This document shows positions 54,812 to 64,000 of a stretch of DNA of 64,000 nucleotides, piece by piece; the first letter of the stretch is position 1; the number at the start of each line of letters is the position of its first letter. The notes beneath the pieces were generated by a model. It was not told the DNA's origin. It saw nothing but the letters and a program-made list of their open reading frames with translations, and ran no database searches. The stretch is from Pisaster brevispinus. Its lineage: Eukaryota; Echinodermata; Asteroidea; Forcipulatida; Asteriidae. Position numbers and translations under genes: made by a program. The DNA lies in NCBI GenBank assembly GCA_023634235.1, contig JAMKCF010000020.1:62001-126000 (forward strand). Direction: 5' to 3'.

Positions 54812-57227
54812 TTAATGACATTGCAAAGTCTCAAACTTTAGAAATCGACTTTACTTTAACTACAAATTTTTGAATGTTTGTTAACATAATTTGAAAAAGA
54901 GACTATACTTAAAGCATAATTTATGTATCAATAAATTTTCATCAAGATTTTGTTCTACCTTATTTTGCATGCAGACAGCGACAATAAGACAAATCTGGTA
55001 TTAGGAATGGTGTTTTCTTACATAAAGCAGTAAGGTTGTATTTCTCTGCTGTGTTTACGGCATGGACGATGTGTTTCTGTGAGGCTGGTGAATGTTTTCC
55101 CAGTCATCCCAGCCACTTTCAGTTAGCTTCCAAACTACCTGTGCATGTGGCTGAATTAAGTTTAATTATTGAAGCTGAAGGCTTTTTGAAAAATTGCCTC
55201 TCCTAGTTGAACTGTAGAGGGTGTTTTGTTTTGACTGTTCACATTGCCAATCGTACATACACAAATATCATATTCTATTAAGTATATTAAGTATAACACA
55301 ACTCTATTAAGTATAATTTTGCAATAAAGTTGGTTTAAGATATTTTCTCTTACATGTACAACAACCTTAAAATTTTAAAACAACACAGCCCTTTCTGAGT
55401 TTTAGAAATAAAATGTTTCAGCTGTGACAATTACCAATAAAATCTCACAAGAATTTACACTAGGATTTAAAAAGCATTGTCTTTATAAATAAGAAAATTG
55501 CAAAAATAAGAATTATTTTTTTAGTTGAGGAAATGCAAGTCAAAATCTGAATGGAGACATCTAATTATCTGGTACATTCTAGTATCTCCCCCACTGACAT
55601 CTCGTTGTGAGAACTCATCATAATACACTTAGGGTGTGGACATATTTTACGAGCTTATCAAACCACAGACAGGCTTGCTCTGAGGTTCCGCCTCCATCAA
55701 AGCAAGATATCTTTGGCCTTCAAATCACAGACACAAGCTTTGTGTTATGACTACAAGTGGCCTTAGATTGGAATGATTATTGAAGATTGCTATCAAACCA
55801 GGCTAACAAGGCCATGACCCATCAGTCATGGTTTACAGTATTGAACATTATCATCTTGTTACTTCCCTCCTTCTTTCCTTTCCCATGATACAGATGTGGC
55901 ATTGCTCTGTGATATCTAAATCCTGACTTTATCTGGAACTTCACTCTTACCAACTATAAACCACTTACAACAGTTCCAGTGTGAACACAAAATATTGGCA
56001 CAATAGTGGATTACAAAGACAAACCTCATGGGACTCAACCGCATGACTGAAGTTGCTCAAAAAAATTGGATTCAATCAAATAAGCTTGAAATCTGGCTTG
56101 TACCACTCAACCACTTTATGCCAAATGTCGTCTTTTTAAGCCATACTTTTCTAAACCAAATAACGCTGGACCTTTGGAGTGTCCTCTTTTTATGGTAGTC
56201 ATGTGACTAGCTGATGTCTAATGACACTCTGGACAATTCATTGTATTACAGGCATGCACTTATTGTGCTATGCGTCATTTCCGCATTCTCTCTTTTCCGG
56301 AGGCTCTTGTGTAAACCCCGATTCTAGACCTTTGTCCTTTTGTTGTAATGAGTAGATGGACTGCCACCATTGTTTATCCTTGTACTTGGCATAAGAGAGG
56401 CAAAAAGGTGATTCAAGCATAGCATGGCCAACTATTGGGTAAAACGTTCCATAATTTCTCAACAGAGAATAAAGAATCCCAGTGCAATTTATGGGAGTGT
56501 CTGTTGTCTTTACTTTGTTTAGTGACAATTTCTATTATTTGATATTCTCCTAAAATTTTACATAGGAAGGCACAAGATCATCTTGCCCAAACATCGGACA
56601 TCCCACTTCAGAGGCGCAATGAATATAGCCTGATACCAACCATTAGAATCTACTGGTAAATGACATGAACAGAAGTACCTCTGACCTGCTTAATTTTTGC
56701 ATGCCTTAGTGGTGTGGTTGTAATGGTCTATGATTTGGGTGAACTTTATAGTGTTTTGTTACTTGTATATCTGTATCAAATGAAACCATTCATTTTGTAA
56801 GACGGGTCTGGTGCCTGTCTCAACAGTCAAATTACCAGTATGCAACTGGAGTCTCTGATGTTATTTGAATGCACTTTTCAATTGTCTACTTACATTTTCT
56901 AATCTAAACATTAAGTAAAACATTAAAAAAAACCCAATGAGATTACTATTATTCAGCAGCAAAACATACTTTTATTAAACACATTAAATTTAAGACTTAA
57001 TATTTTTTTATTAAAAAGTTTTCACACCACTGTATAATTCAAGCCAGCCTTAATGCAAGCTCAGCATCTTAGTCTTGTTAAGTTTGAATAAAACTTCAAA
57101 CTCTATTTCTTTATTTGATTATTTCATAAGAATTTGGACTGTGTTAATGATTTTACAATCCTAAGAATAAAATCCTGTTTCTAAAAACATAATTATTTGT
57201 TTTACTTTTGCAGTACCCACTGCTAAG

Positions 57228-57420
57228 GATTTGAACCCGCCTCTAGCCATCAGGCTAGCTCAGTGGTCTAGTGGTGAGACATCTGCTCTAGCAATGCAAA
57301 GGTCATGGGTTCGAATCCCATCCGAGTGATTGCCTGTGGGTTTTTTTTTTCACAAAGCTCGGGAGAGCACTGAGTATACAGTGCTTAATATACATTAGTG
57401 TAAGGGTAAAGTCATATTAA
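57228..57420 (+). mobile_element. tRNA-derived SINE, copy 1
   Basis: A-box-like TAGCTCAGTGGTCTAGTGG and B box GGGTTCGAATCCC with a perfect T stem (ATGGG/CCCAT). A reversed B-box-like GGATTTGAACCC lies 20 bp upstream. The body after a T run is shared with the copy at 57446. Not a clean tRNA: anticodon and acceptor stems do not pair. Confidence 0.6.
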
Positions 57421-57445
57421 AGATTAACATCTATTAAATCATTGC

Positions 57446-57640
57446 AGTATCCGCTGCTAAGGATTCGAACCCGCCTCTTAGCCACTGGGCTAGTGGTAAG
57501 ATATCTGCTCTAGAAATGCAAAGGTCGTTGGTTCGAATCCCACTCGAGTGATTGCCTGTGGATTTTTTTTCAGAGAGCTCAGGAGCTTAATGAATATACA
57601 GTGCTTTATGTACATTGGTGTAAGGATAAAATCATATTAA
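57446..57640 (+). mobile_element. tRNA-derived SINE, copy 2
   Basis: Direct repeat of the 57228 element with the A-box region shortened; GGTTCGAATCCCAC retained. Both share the body CAGTGCTT(A/T)AT(A/G)TACATT(A/G)GTGTAAGG and end near ATCATATTAA. Confidence 0.58.
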
Positions 57641-58065
57641 TTTCTTTATCCCCGATGCAAATATTAACAACTGTTTGCTTTACCTTACGATTTCAACAAA
57701 AACCATTCAATTTAACACCAGGTTGTTCAATCTTGTTTGAAATTGAATGCTCTGTTGCATCAGCATTTAACTGTCAAAAGTAGTAAATCAATTACAACAG
57801 TTGGGCACTCATTGGTCAACTAAGATCAATCATATTCAATAGATTAAAAAGACCAATCAATTTTGCAAAAGCCAAAAGCAAGAAATTGCACGCAAGCAAA
57901 ATTATTTGCAATATATTTGCTGAAACAAACCCTAGTTTTAAATAAATTAGTAAAACATGAGTGATTATGAATGAGTGGTAATAAAAGTGAATAATTGTTG
58001 GTGAAATTAATAGGAAAAATCTGCAGAATATCCTGCAAGTGGTTAAGAATCTTTATAACATGGAC

Positions 58066-58260
58066 TTAATTTCATAAAGCTCCTTAAGCAGAAAATATTG
58101 CTTAGCAGTTTTTCCTCCTCAGCAAAAATGAGATGGATACCAGTCACAGATTATAGATTTGAAATGGTATTTTGGTTGGTAACCTCAGTCTAATATGCTT
58201 AATTCTGTTCTGCTAAGCTACCTTTTTTAAACAGCTCTATCAAATTAGGGGCACCCCCTA
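58066..58260. repeat. MITE-like repeat near gene 2 3' end
   Basis: Starts ATTTCATAAAGCTCCTTAAG and ends AACAGCTCTATCAAATTAGG, i.e. inverted ends, with CTTAGCAG/CTGCTAAG inside. Truncated copy at 3249-3400. Confidence 0.6.
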
Positions 58261-58967
58261 GTAACCCTTTATTATAATTATCAGCAAAAGTTACATCACT
58301 GAGCCTGTCATGACAGTTCTAATTAAAACATATATCTTGTGAGTAGAGTGAGCATCCAAGACTGGTCAAACCAATTACAAATTACCCATCACTGACTAGG
58401 ATAATGATCATTACTTGAATCACTGTCTAGTTGAGTCTTGGTTTAGTGATTCCTTTGCTTGGAATTATAGTGCAAAGTGTGCTTTACTTTTAACATTGGG
58501 TAAAAAAAAACGCCATAAAGCACAATGTGCCTGACATAGTGCCAGTTTGTTGTGCAAATTGAGTTTATTGACACCATTCACCGGATATCATCAACACAAG
58601 ATTATCTTGGTTCTGCGATTTTGGGAGTCAGTGTTCCGCAGTGTTGCACTGTGGAATGCTCATTTTGTGTGTTTTACACACCCAAAATCTTAACCTGCAA
58701 TTTGACTCCCGAAATGGCAGACCATGGGCATCCAATAGTAGTGTGTGATATCTGTGCAAGGGTTTCATAGAATGAAAAACACAGAATTTATTTGTTGTCC
58801 AAACACTCAAATAAAAGGTAGTCATGAGTGACAGGTGATTTATTGGAGTTAATTGTGTGAACGTATCCAGCCCATGAATTAACTGAGTATAATGATCTGG
58901 TTGGGGGAATAATAAAAAAAGAAAAAAAAGAACTAAGTGTTCTTATTTTTTATTCAGAATTTTTTGT

Positions 58968-59251
58968 TTAGCCACGAGGGGGAGATTGGCAGCGTATTTT
59001 GATTTCAGTCCTGACAATACGAGAACCATTCCATTCACTAGCTCTAATGACTCGTTTGTAGGGACCCATAATATCACCAGGCTGGATATATTCACCATTA
59101 AGGTTATTGTCGACACCTGGTTTACCAGAGCACCTATTAAACCACCAACCTCCTTCACTATTCAGACTTGGACAGTTGGTTTCATCTTGGTTAAAATCTG
59201 TGTGATGGTTGATACTGAAGGCTTGATTGTTGGCAGTCTCAAGAATTCCAC
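58968..59251 (-). CDS. Gene 2 terminal exon: FReD C-terminal part and stop
   Basis: 284 nt including TAA, phase 1 in, acceptor TTTTTCAG. Same hallmarks as gene 1 exon 13 ([14 protein letters not shown]). Changes: CSGK for CTGK, RIVRTEIKIRC for [11 protein letters not shown]. The final change adds an unpaired Cys near the C terminus. Confidence 0.88.
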
Positions 59252-62200
59252 CTGAAAAATAGTAAAATAAACAAATGAATTCATTTTGACAATAAAACAT
59301 TATAAATATTTCACACAAAACAACTGGAAACAACTTCCAGAATGGAGCGCTGGACATAGAACTTGTATTTTTCCTGATTGCAGTCAGGCTGTTTAGTTAG
59401 TAGGATTTCTCTTTTTCTTGCAGCATTTGAAGCCACATTCAGCAGTTGAAAAACTAAGTCAACTCACAAAAGAGCTCACTTTTTCAAATTGGAAATTGAC
59501 TTGTGCTCTTGAAGTGATTAAAACATTTTTTTTGGTTTTAACTTATTGGATGTGCTAGTATTAGTGATGCAAGTGTTGCTTTTACAGATTCAAGGTATGG
59601 CACAATCAAACACTGCAAAGAAACTCATGTACACATTTCTCAATCTCATAAAAGGTTTTCTAATAGCCACTTTTTGAGTAATGACATGATTATTTAATTG
59701 GACTGTAGTCATGATGATCATAATGACTGTCCCCTGTGGCTCTACTTGGAATTATGAACTCTAACGCAGTTACAGCATGCCTCAAATGGGTGCCGTCATT
59801 GCTATATTGTGATGTACTGGCCAGCAAGCATACATGCAGTTACTGGGTAAGAGTTTTTAACTCTATGTGCAGTCACCAGGCATGCTGTGATCATGACGAC
59901 AGTCCCTTTTAAACAGTGCCTTAATAGAGAGATCAAAACACCTTCTATTACCCACAAAAAACATGGGTAAGAATTAAAAACCTTCATTGTCAATAAATTG
60001 ATAAACCTACTTCTGCATCCAATGAGTTCAAAGCGCATCGCTGGATATCCCACATAGTTGATTGGTCTGATACGGATGAAGCGTGCTCTGATTGGCTGCT
60101 CAAACTTGTTAGTAACAGGTGTTGATTGGTCAGTGTTACCACGGAATGTCTGTAAAATAAATATATAAATACAAAAATAAAATACATGCCTGTCTAGTAA
60201 AACTTAGCATGAAGTAAAACATAATGTGAAAGACCGGTTCATAAACTTAAACAACTTTGTTTTTAATACGTTAATGTAGAATTCTAAAAATCAAACAGCG
60301 ATGATTGGTTTCAGAGAATTTCTAAATCAAAACAAAGTTTTCTAATGCAATTTGTTTTCAAATCCAATTGTTGTTGTCATTTATCTGTTTGGTTCAATGG
60401 TTTCTACATCCAATGAAGCAGTTGTTCTCTGTTCGCAGTAATAATTGAGGAATAAGTGTAAATTGGGAACAGCTTGCTTGAATTATTGTAATAAAGAAAC
60501 CATTTACCTGAGGTTGTCCTGTAGATGCTCCATGGCCACTTACATAGTGCCAGGTGTTGTTGTTGAGGCTGTATTCTACTTGGAATTCTGTCACACGCCA
60601 GTTTGAAGTATTGTCATCTTTCCCTTGAATTATGACCCCTTCAATGGGAGTCACCATAACCAAGTCAACCTGAAGCCAAGCTGAACTTTTATCATTCTGT
60701 GATGGACACCATCCACCATTGACTTGATTCAAACGCCCATTACTCGGCCAACAATTACTTGGAGAATCTGATTGGTCCTGGTTGGTACTTGAGGCTGTGA
60801 TGCTATGGTCACCAATGCTCCGGTCTTCTATTCCGATCTGCTGCCTACAGACCCAATGAACTGTAAACAAACATATGAGTAGCCATGATTTTGATAAAAT
60901 TTTTTGAAGTTGTGTAAAAATGGAAGCGCTTTTGGCTTTTCTTCCAAACAACACAACTCGTCAGCTGATAACAGCTCAAATTGTTATCAGTTTCTTTAGT
61001 AACCTCTAATTTTATTGGATCAACAGCTAAATTTTTGTATACTGTACTTTTTTTATTTAATGGCTCTATACTCTCTGAATAATGGGTAGCAATATCTTGA
61101 AGTGTTTGGTTTTCCAGTAAAAATAAAATGTGTAAGGGCTAAAACTAGTAATCCACTGAAACTGCATCGAGTTACACAATTTTAAGAGTAAAAACTCCAT
61201 ACAAAAGTGGCGTGTCATGGATGAGCGAATAAGAGCACCAGACTCAAGCTCTGGTGTTTCTGATCAGCAGAGTGTGGGCTTGAGTCCCGGTCGTGACACT
61301 TGTGTCCTTAAGCAAGACACTTAACCATGATTGCTTCGCCCTTCAGATGGAACGTAAAGCCATTGGTCCTGTGTGTTGTGTAACGCAAGTAAAAGAACCC
61401 AGTGCACTTATCGAAAAGAAAAAGGGTTTGCCCCAGTGTTCCAAGTTTGATTGGCAACATATTGCGCCACAGCACCTTGTTAACCATTACATGGTGCTAT
61501 GTAAAGGAGTAGGTCTCATACTTCATACATAACCCCAAAATACCTTGCAGGAAAATACTTAATGTTGAAGTGCCTTGAGCGTCACTGAGTGAGGGATGGA
61601 TTCTGATATCCTTGTGTTTAATTGCAGTTCTTTGAAAGCATTTCTTGATAGGTCCATTGCTTCTCTTCTGAATGATAATGTGATTGAACCAATTCTTATC
61701 AAAACTCACCTTTACATCCGAGGAGTTCAACACGTATCCATAGAGAGCCATCAGTCTGGTTTAGTATGATGCGGATATAACGAGCTGTGATTGGTGGATG
61801 GAACATGCTGGTTGCCTCAGAGTTTGATGTGGTGTTCCTTCTGATTATCTGTTGGTTAAGCAAGACACTTAACCATTAATGATTCGTCCTTCGGATGGGA
61901 CGCAAAGCCAATGGCCCTGTGTGTTATGGAACACAAGTAAAAGAACCCAGTACACTTATCAAAAAGAGGAGGGGTTCGCCCCACTGTTCCTGGTTTGATT
62001 GGCTGCATATTGCCCCACAGCACCTTGTAAACCATTACATTGTGCTATGTAAAGGAGTAGGTCTCTTACTTCAAACGTAGCCCGACATGCCTTGCACGAA
62101 AATACTTAATGTTGAAGTGCCTTGAGCGTCACTGAATGACGGCTATGAGCGTTTTATAAGAAGCCACTATCATTATTAACTTGTTTTAAAACTAACTTAC

Positions 62201-62977
62201 TGTGACAGTGTGATGCCATCAGCAAGAAGACTAGCATTGCACCACAACATTTAACTCAGTAGACTCACCAATCTACCTCCACCTCTTAATTTATTGACAA
62301 ATCACAATGTGTAAATGGATTCCGAGAACAAAAGTCTGATGTTTTAAAATTCCATTACAAAATATTTAGCTGCAATGTAGCTTTAGCCAATTGGGCAGCT
62401 GCATTGTGTTTGGACATAGTGACCTGGTAGGATAATCAAAGGGCGCAGACGATTATGCGATTTCATTTGAATGTCAATTTTCATTGTTGAATTTATTGGA
62501 TTTATGCATCTATTTATTTATTGATAATCAAACCAGTATTTGAAAAAATTTAGCACAAACTCATAAAAAGTTTGATCTCAAGAAGGATACTTTATGTGCA
62601 GCAATAAACACATCAGTGTAGGTTAGACATCAAAGTTCTTACCTGTGACGAACTTATATTATGCCAAGTGCTCTGGTCATCACTGTACTCCAGCTGGTAC
62701 TGGTAACTCATATCTACACTGGTTCCCTGATCAGTTCCCTGCAGCATCATAATTCCCTCTACTATGACTCCAATTTCTAGATCAATCTGTAACCATGGTT
62801 TGTTGTCATTAGGTTCAGGGCACCAGCCAATAGTATTGCTGTTTGCTGATTGAGTGAGTCGCGCATTGCTTGGTTGACAGTTACCATCTACCTTCCCATT
62901 TGTACTTGATGCTGTGATGCTGTAGTCAGGAATGCTGCCATCTCCCAACCCAAGACGGTGCAAACAAAACCAGCGTT
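58968..62977 (-). CDS. Gene 2: 3' part of a paralogue of gene 1 (FReD C part plus two F5/8C modules), 5' end outside window
   Basis: Visible exons on the minus strand: 62977-62643, 61848-61710, 60860-60508, 60149-60011, 59251-58968. Lengths 335, 139, 353, 139 and 284 equal those of gene 1 exons 9-13, with the same phases and splice sites, so the frame is open from the first visible codon to the stop. By translation I count differences of 11, 1, 5, 3 and 4 residues respectively. Same role inferred as gene 1. Whether gene 2 has the FReD N-terminal half cannot be seen. Differences that change cysteines: VGCP to VGYP, YECQ to YQYQ, and KIRR to KIRC. Confidence 0.78.
60011..60149 (-). CDS. Gene 2 exon: F5/8C C-terminal part (paralogue of gene 1 exon 12)
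   Basis: 139 nt, phase 0 to phase 1, same GTAGGT donor. Starts TFRGNTDQ (PFRGNTDQ in gene 1) and reads VGYPAMRFELIGC, replacing the extra Cys of gene 1 by Tyr. Confidence 0.86.
60508..60860 (-). CDS. Gene 2 exon: F5/8C N-terminal part (paralogue of gene 1 exon 11)
   Basis: 353 nt, phase 1 to phase 0. HWVCRQQIGIEDRS replaces [14 protein letters not shown]; other changes are NCW for NCL, NNNTW for NNDTW (creating an NNT sequon) and GHGAS for GHGES. Acceptor TTTACAG and donor CAG|GTAAAT conserved. Confidence 0.87.
61214..61599 (+). mobile_element. tRNA-Leu SINE in gene 2 intron
   Basis: Orthologue of the SINE at 6218: GTGTCATGGATGAGCG head, B box GGCTTGAGTCCCGG decayed, and body conserved; the 3' tail is lost after GAGTGAGGGATG. 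Confidence 0.75.
61710..61848 (-). CDS. Gene 2 exon: F5/8C C-terminal part (paralogue of gene 1 exon 10)
   Basis: 139 nt, phase 0 to phase 1, donor AAAG|GTGAGT kept. Only one residue differs (SNSEAT versus SNSAAT). The acceptor AACAG is retained, but all sequence upstream of about 8 bp is now SINE body, because a deletion removed the SINE head and the old pyrimidine tract (see findings). Confidence 0.85.
61856..62178 (+). mobile_element. Head-less SINE abutting a gene 2 splice acceptor
   Basis: SINE body from TTAAGCAAGACACTTAACC to the tail TTTTATAAGAAGCCACTATC. The tRNA head is missing and the body starts about 8 bp from the exon at 61710-61848. In gene 1 the intact head starts about 40 bp from the exon. 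Confidence 0.75.
62643..62977 (-). CDS. Gene 2 exon: F5/8C N-terminal part (paralogue of gene 1 exon 9)
   Basis: 335 nt, phase 1 to phase 0, donor CAG|GTAAGA (stronger than CAA|GTAAGA in gene 1). Contains [42 protein letters not shown] and [11 protein letters not shown]. The most diverged of the five exon pairs, with changes concentrated between WLQIDLE and YQYQLEY. Confidence 0.87.
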
Positions 62978-63208
62978 CTGTTAGAGATAAATGGAAACTC
63001 AATATATTACCATTACTGAACTATGCCTTATTAATGCAGCATTATAATCTGTGTGGATTTGGGAACAACATTTGTTTTGTTTTGGTACACAGTGTGCAAA
63101 ATGGATTATGTAGTCCTTGACATCACACTGTAGTCTGAAATTATTCAATCAGATGTTAAAGTTGTTATGTGGTCAAATGTTTTCTGCTCGATAAAAAATA
63201 AGATTTAA

Positions 63209-63942
63209 CCCTTTCAATACCGCATTGTTTATAGGGGTCACACTGCTGTGTACCGCATTTTTTCACACAAAAAGCAAAGTGCAGTGTTCACTTTTTTCAA
63301 TCTTGATTTTCTGTGTGAAGACATATTTTTGGAAAAACTTTGTGCATACATTTTGTAGCTAATGAAATGACCTTTCATATGATGTCAAATTTGTATATAT
63401 TATCTTCATGTCCTTTGCCACCTCGATCGGCACGAATGGGTCGAGGCCCGCCCATGCCCAAGCCCACGGCGTTGAAGGGGTGCAGTGCTCGGTCCAGCTA
63501 TTGGTATATCATCAGGATCCCTGCCACCATTGTACTTGCCTTGCGACAAAACATCACAAGTTTCATCCGAATCTTCACTAGGTTCTTCTTCAGATATTTT
63601 CAAGTCCAATTCGGAGTCACTAACGACAAATATTTCAACCAAAACCTCCGGGTCATGAACAGCCATGATGGTGATTTTTTTGTCGGGAAAACGGAAGCGT
63701 GAAATCTGGAAGTACTGCTGCATACAACGTAGTTTTTCTCGGAAAATCGTAATGGCGACCCCCTATGCAATACACACCATTGTAAAGCTTGATAAACAAG
63801 CTACCTGTCTATATAAAAGTCAACAACAGAGGGTGCCAAACAAAATAAGTACAGGGTCTGAAACGCCGCGACTTTTTTGTCGAGTAAACTCGACATTGGT
63901 ACGGCGCACGGTCGAGTACACTCGACAATGGTATTGAAAGGG
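63209..63942. mobile_element. piggyBac-like element with truncated transposase, TTAA target duplication
   Basis: Ends CCCTTTCAATACCG and the complement of GGTATTGAAAGGG, flanked by TTAA at 63205-63208 and 63943-63946. The empty site is in gene 1 intron 8 (about 9105). Right subterminal region repeats CGAGTA(A/C)ACTCGACA(T/A)TGGTA. A minus-strand frame at 63723-63406 has an acidic N-terminal type stretch (SDSELDLKISEEEPSEDSD) as in piggyBac transposases. The remainder of the enzyme is deleted. Confidence 0.85.
63406..63723 (-). pseudogene. N-terminal piece of a piggyBac-type transposase
   Basis: 105-codon frame within the TTAA element, acidic and serine-rich, then GRDPDDIPIAGPSTAPLQRR. No DDE catalytic residues, because the core is missing. 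Identification rests on the element ends and on the composition. Confidence 0.55.
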
Positions 63943-64000
63943 TTAATTGCAAAAAGATATAGGCTCTCTCTCTGGTTTAAAATTCAGACAAAGAGGAAAT

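Larger units (their letters stand above)
52975..58967. other. 3' flank of gene 2, right copy of the segmental duplication
   Basis: Collinear with 1-3938 but about 2 kb longer. Copy-specific insertions are a TTAA-flanked MITE at 54271-54811 and a block around 56170-57940 that holds two tRNA-derived SINEs. The rest aligns with many substitutions and small indels. I see no gene. The left boundary of homology, at 52965-52985, is not sharp by eye. Confidence 0.65.

Noticed and set aside
56268..56528. 86-codon minus-strand frame in a gene 2 flank insertion
   Set aside because: No motif recognised; lies in a copy-specific insertion and is probably non-coding.
57253..57332. Possible functional tRNA
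   Set aside because: A and B boxes and T stem are good, but acceptor and anticodon stems do not pair and a second copy shares a non-tRNA body; called a SINE.
1..64000. CRISPR arrays, operons or phage genes
   Set aside because: None seen; spliced exons, SINEs and LINEs show a eukaryotic nuclear genome.

Overview
The window looks like nuclear DNA from a marine invertebrate deuterostome. An echinoderm is my best guess, possibly a sea star, inferred from dispersed repeat motifs that seem familiar rather than from any species-diagnostic gene. It is AT-rich, intron-rich and crowded with transposons. No bacterial-type operons, rRNA or CRISPR arrays were seen.

The main content is one multi-exon gene on the minus strand, from the ATG at 36329 to the stop at 3939. 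I can chain 13 exons with consensus splice sites and compatible phases into a continuous 2739-nt reading frame (912 codons plus stop). The predicted protein has a signal peptide, a short linker, the N-terminal and middle parts of a fibrinogen-related domain (FReD), four F5/8 type C (discoidin) domains, and then the C-terminal part of the FReD. The discoidin modules are therefore nested inside the FReD. Each module is a two-exon cassette entered and left in phase 1. Omitting all eight discoidin exons also keeps the frame and gives a ficolin-like protein of 283 residues.

From about 52980 to the right edge, the 3' half of this gene and its flank (1 to about 9100) are repeated as a diverged paralogue in the same orientation. 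It comprises a FReD C-terminal exon and two discoidin modules at 58968-62977, and its 5' part lies beyond the window. All five exon lengths and phases match gene 1 exactly, while introns and flanks have diverged and taken up different transposons.

Mobile DNA by region: 6.2-8.1 kb, tRNA-Leu-derived SINEs, one split by a Harbinger-like MITE; 10.9-13.7 kb, CR1/L2-type LINE remnants; 17.2-21.0 kb, a decayed endonuclease/RT LINE split by a hAT-like element and carrying a 293-bp tandem duplication; 22.3-23.4 kb, a Helitron-like element; 25.0-25.6 kb, an L1-like RT fragment; 26.4-28.1 kb, a DIRS-type RT/RNase H/tyrosine-recombinase remnant; 34.0-34.65 kb, a Penelope-like inverted terminal-repeat pair with hammerhead-like motifs. 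Outside gene 1, 42-46.4 kb holds a tandem Helitron-like array, 48.1-49.5 kb a foldback element and a Mutator-like long-TIR element with a 9-bp target duplication, 50.3-51.7 kb a long-TIR element, 54.3-54.8 kb and 63.2-63.9 kb TTAA-flanked piggyBac-like elements, and 57.2-57.6 kb tRNA-derived SINEs. I found no host gene between 36.5 and 58.9 kb.
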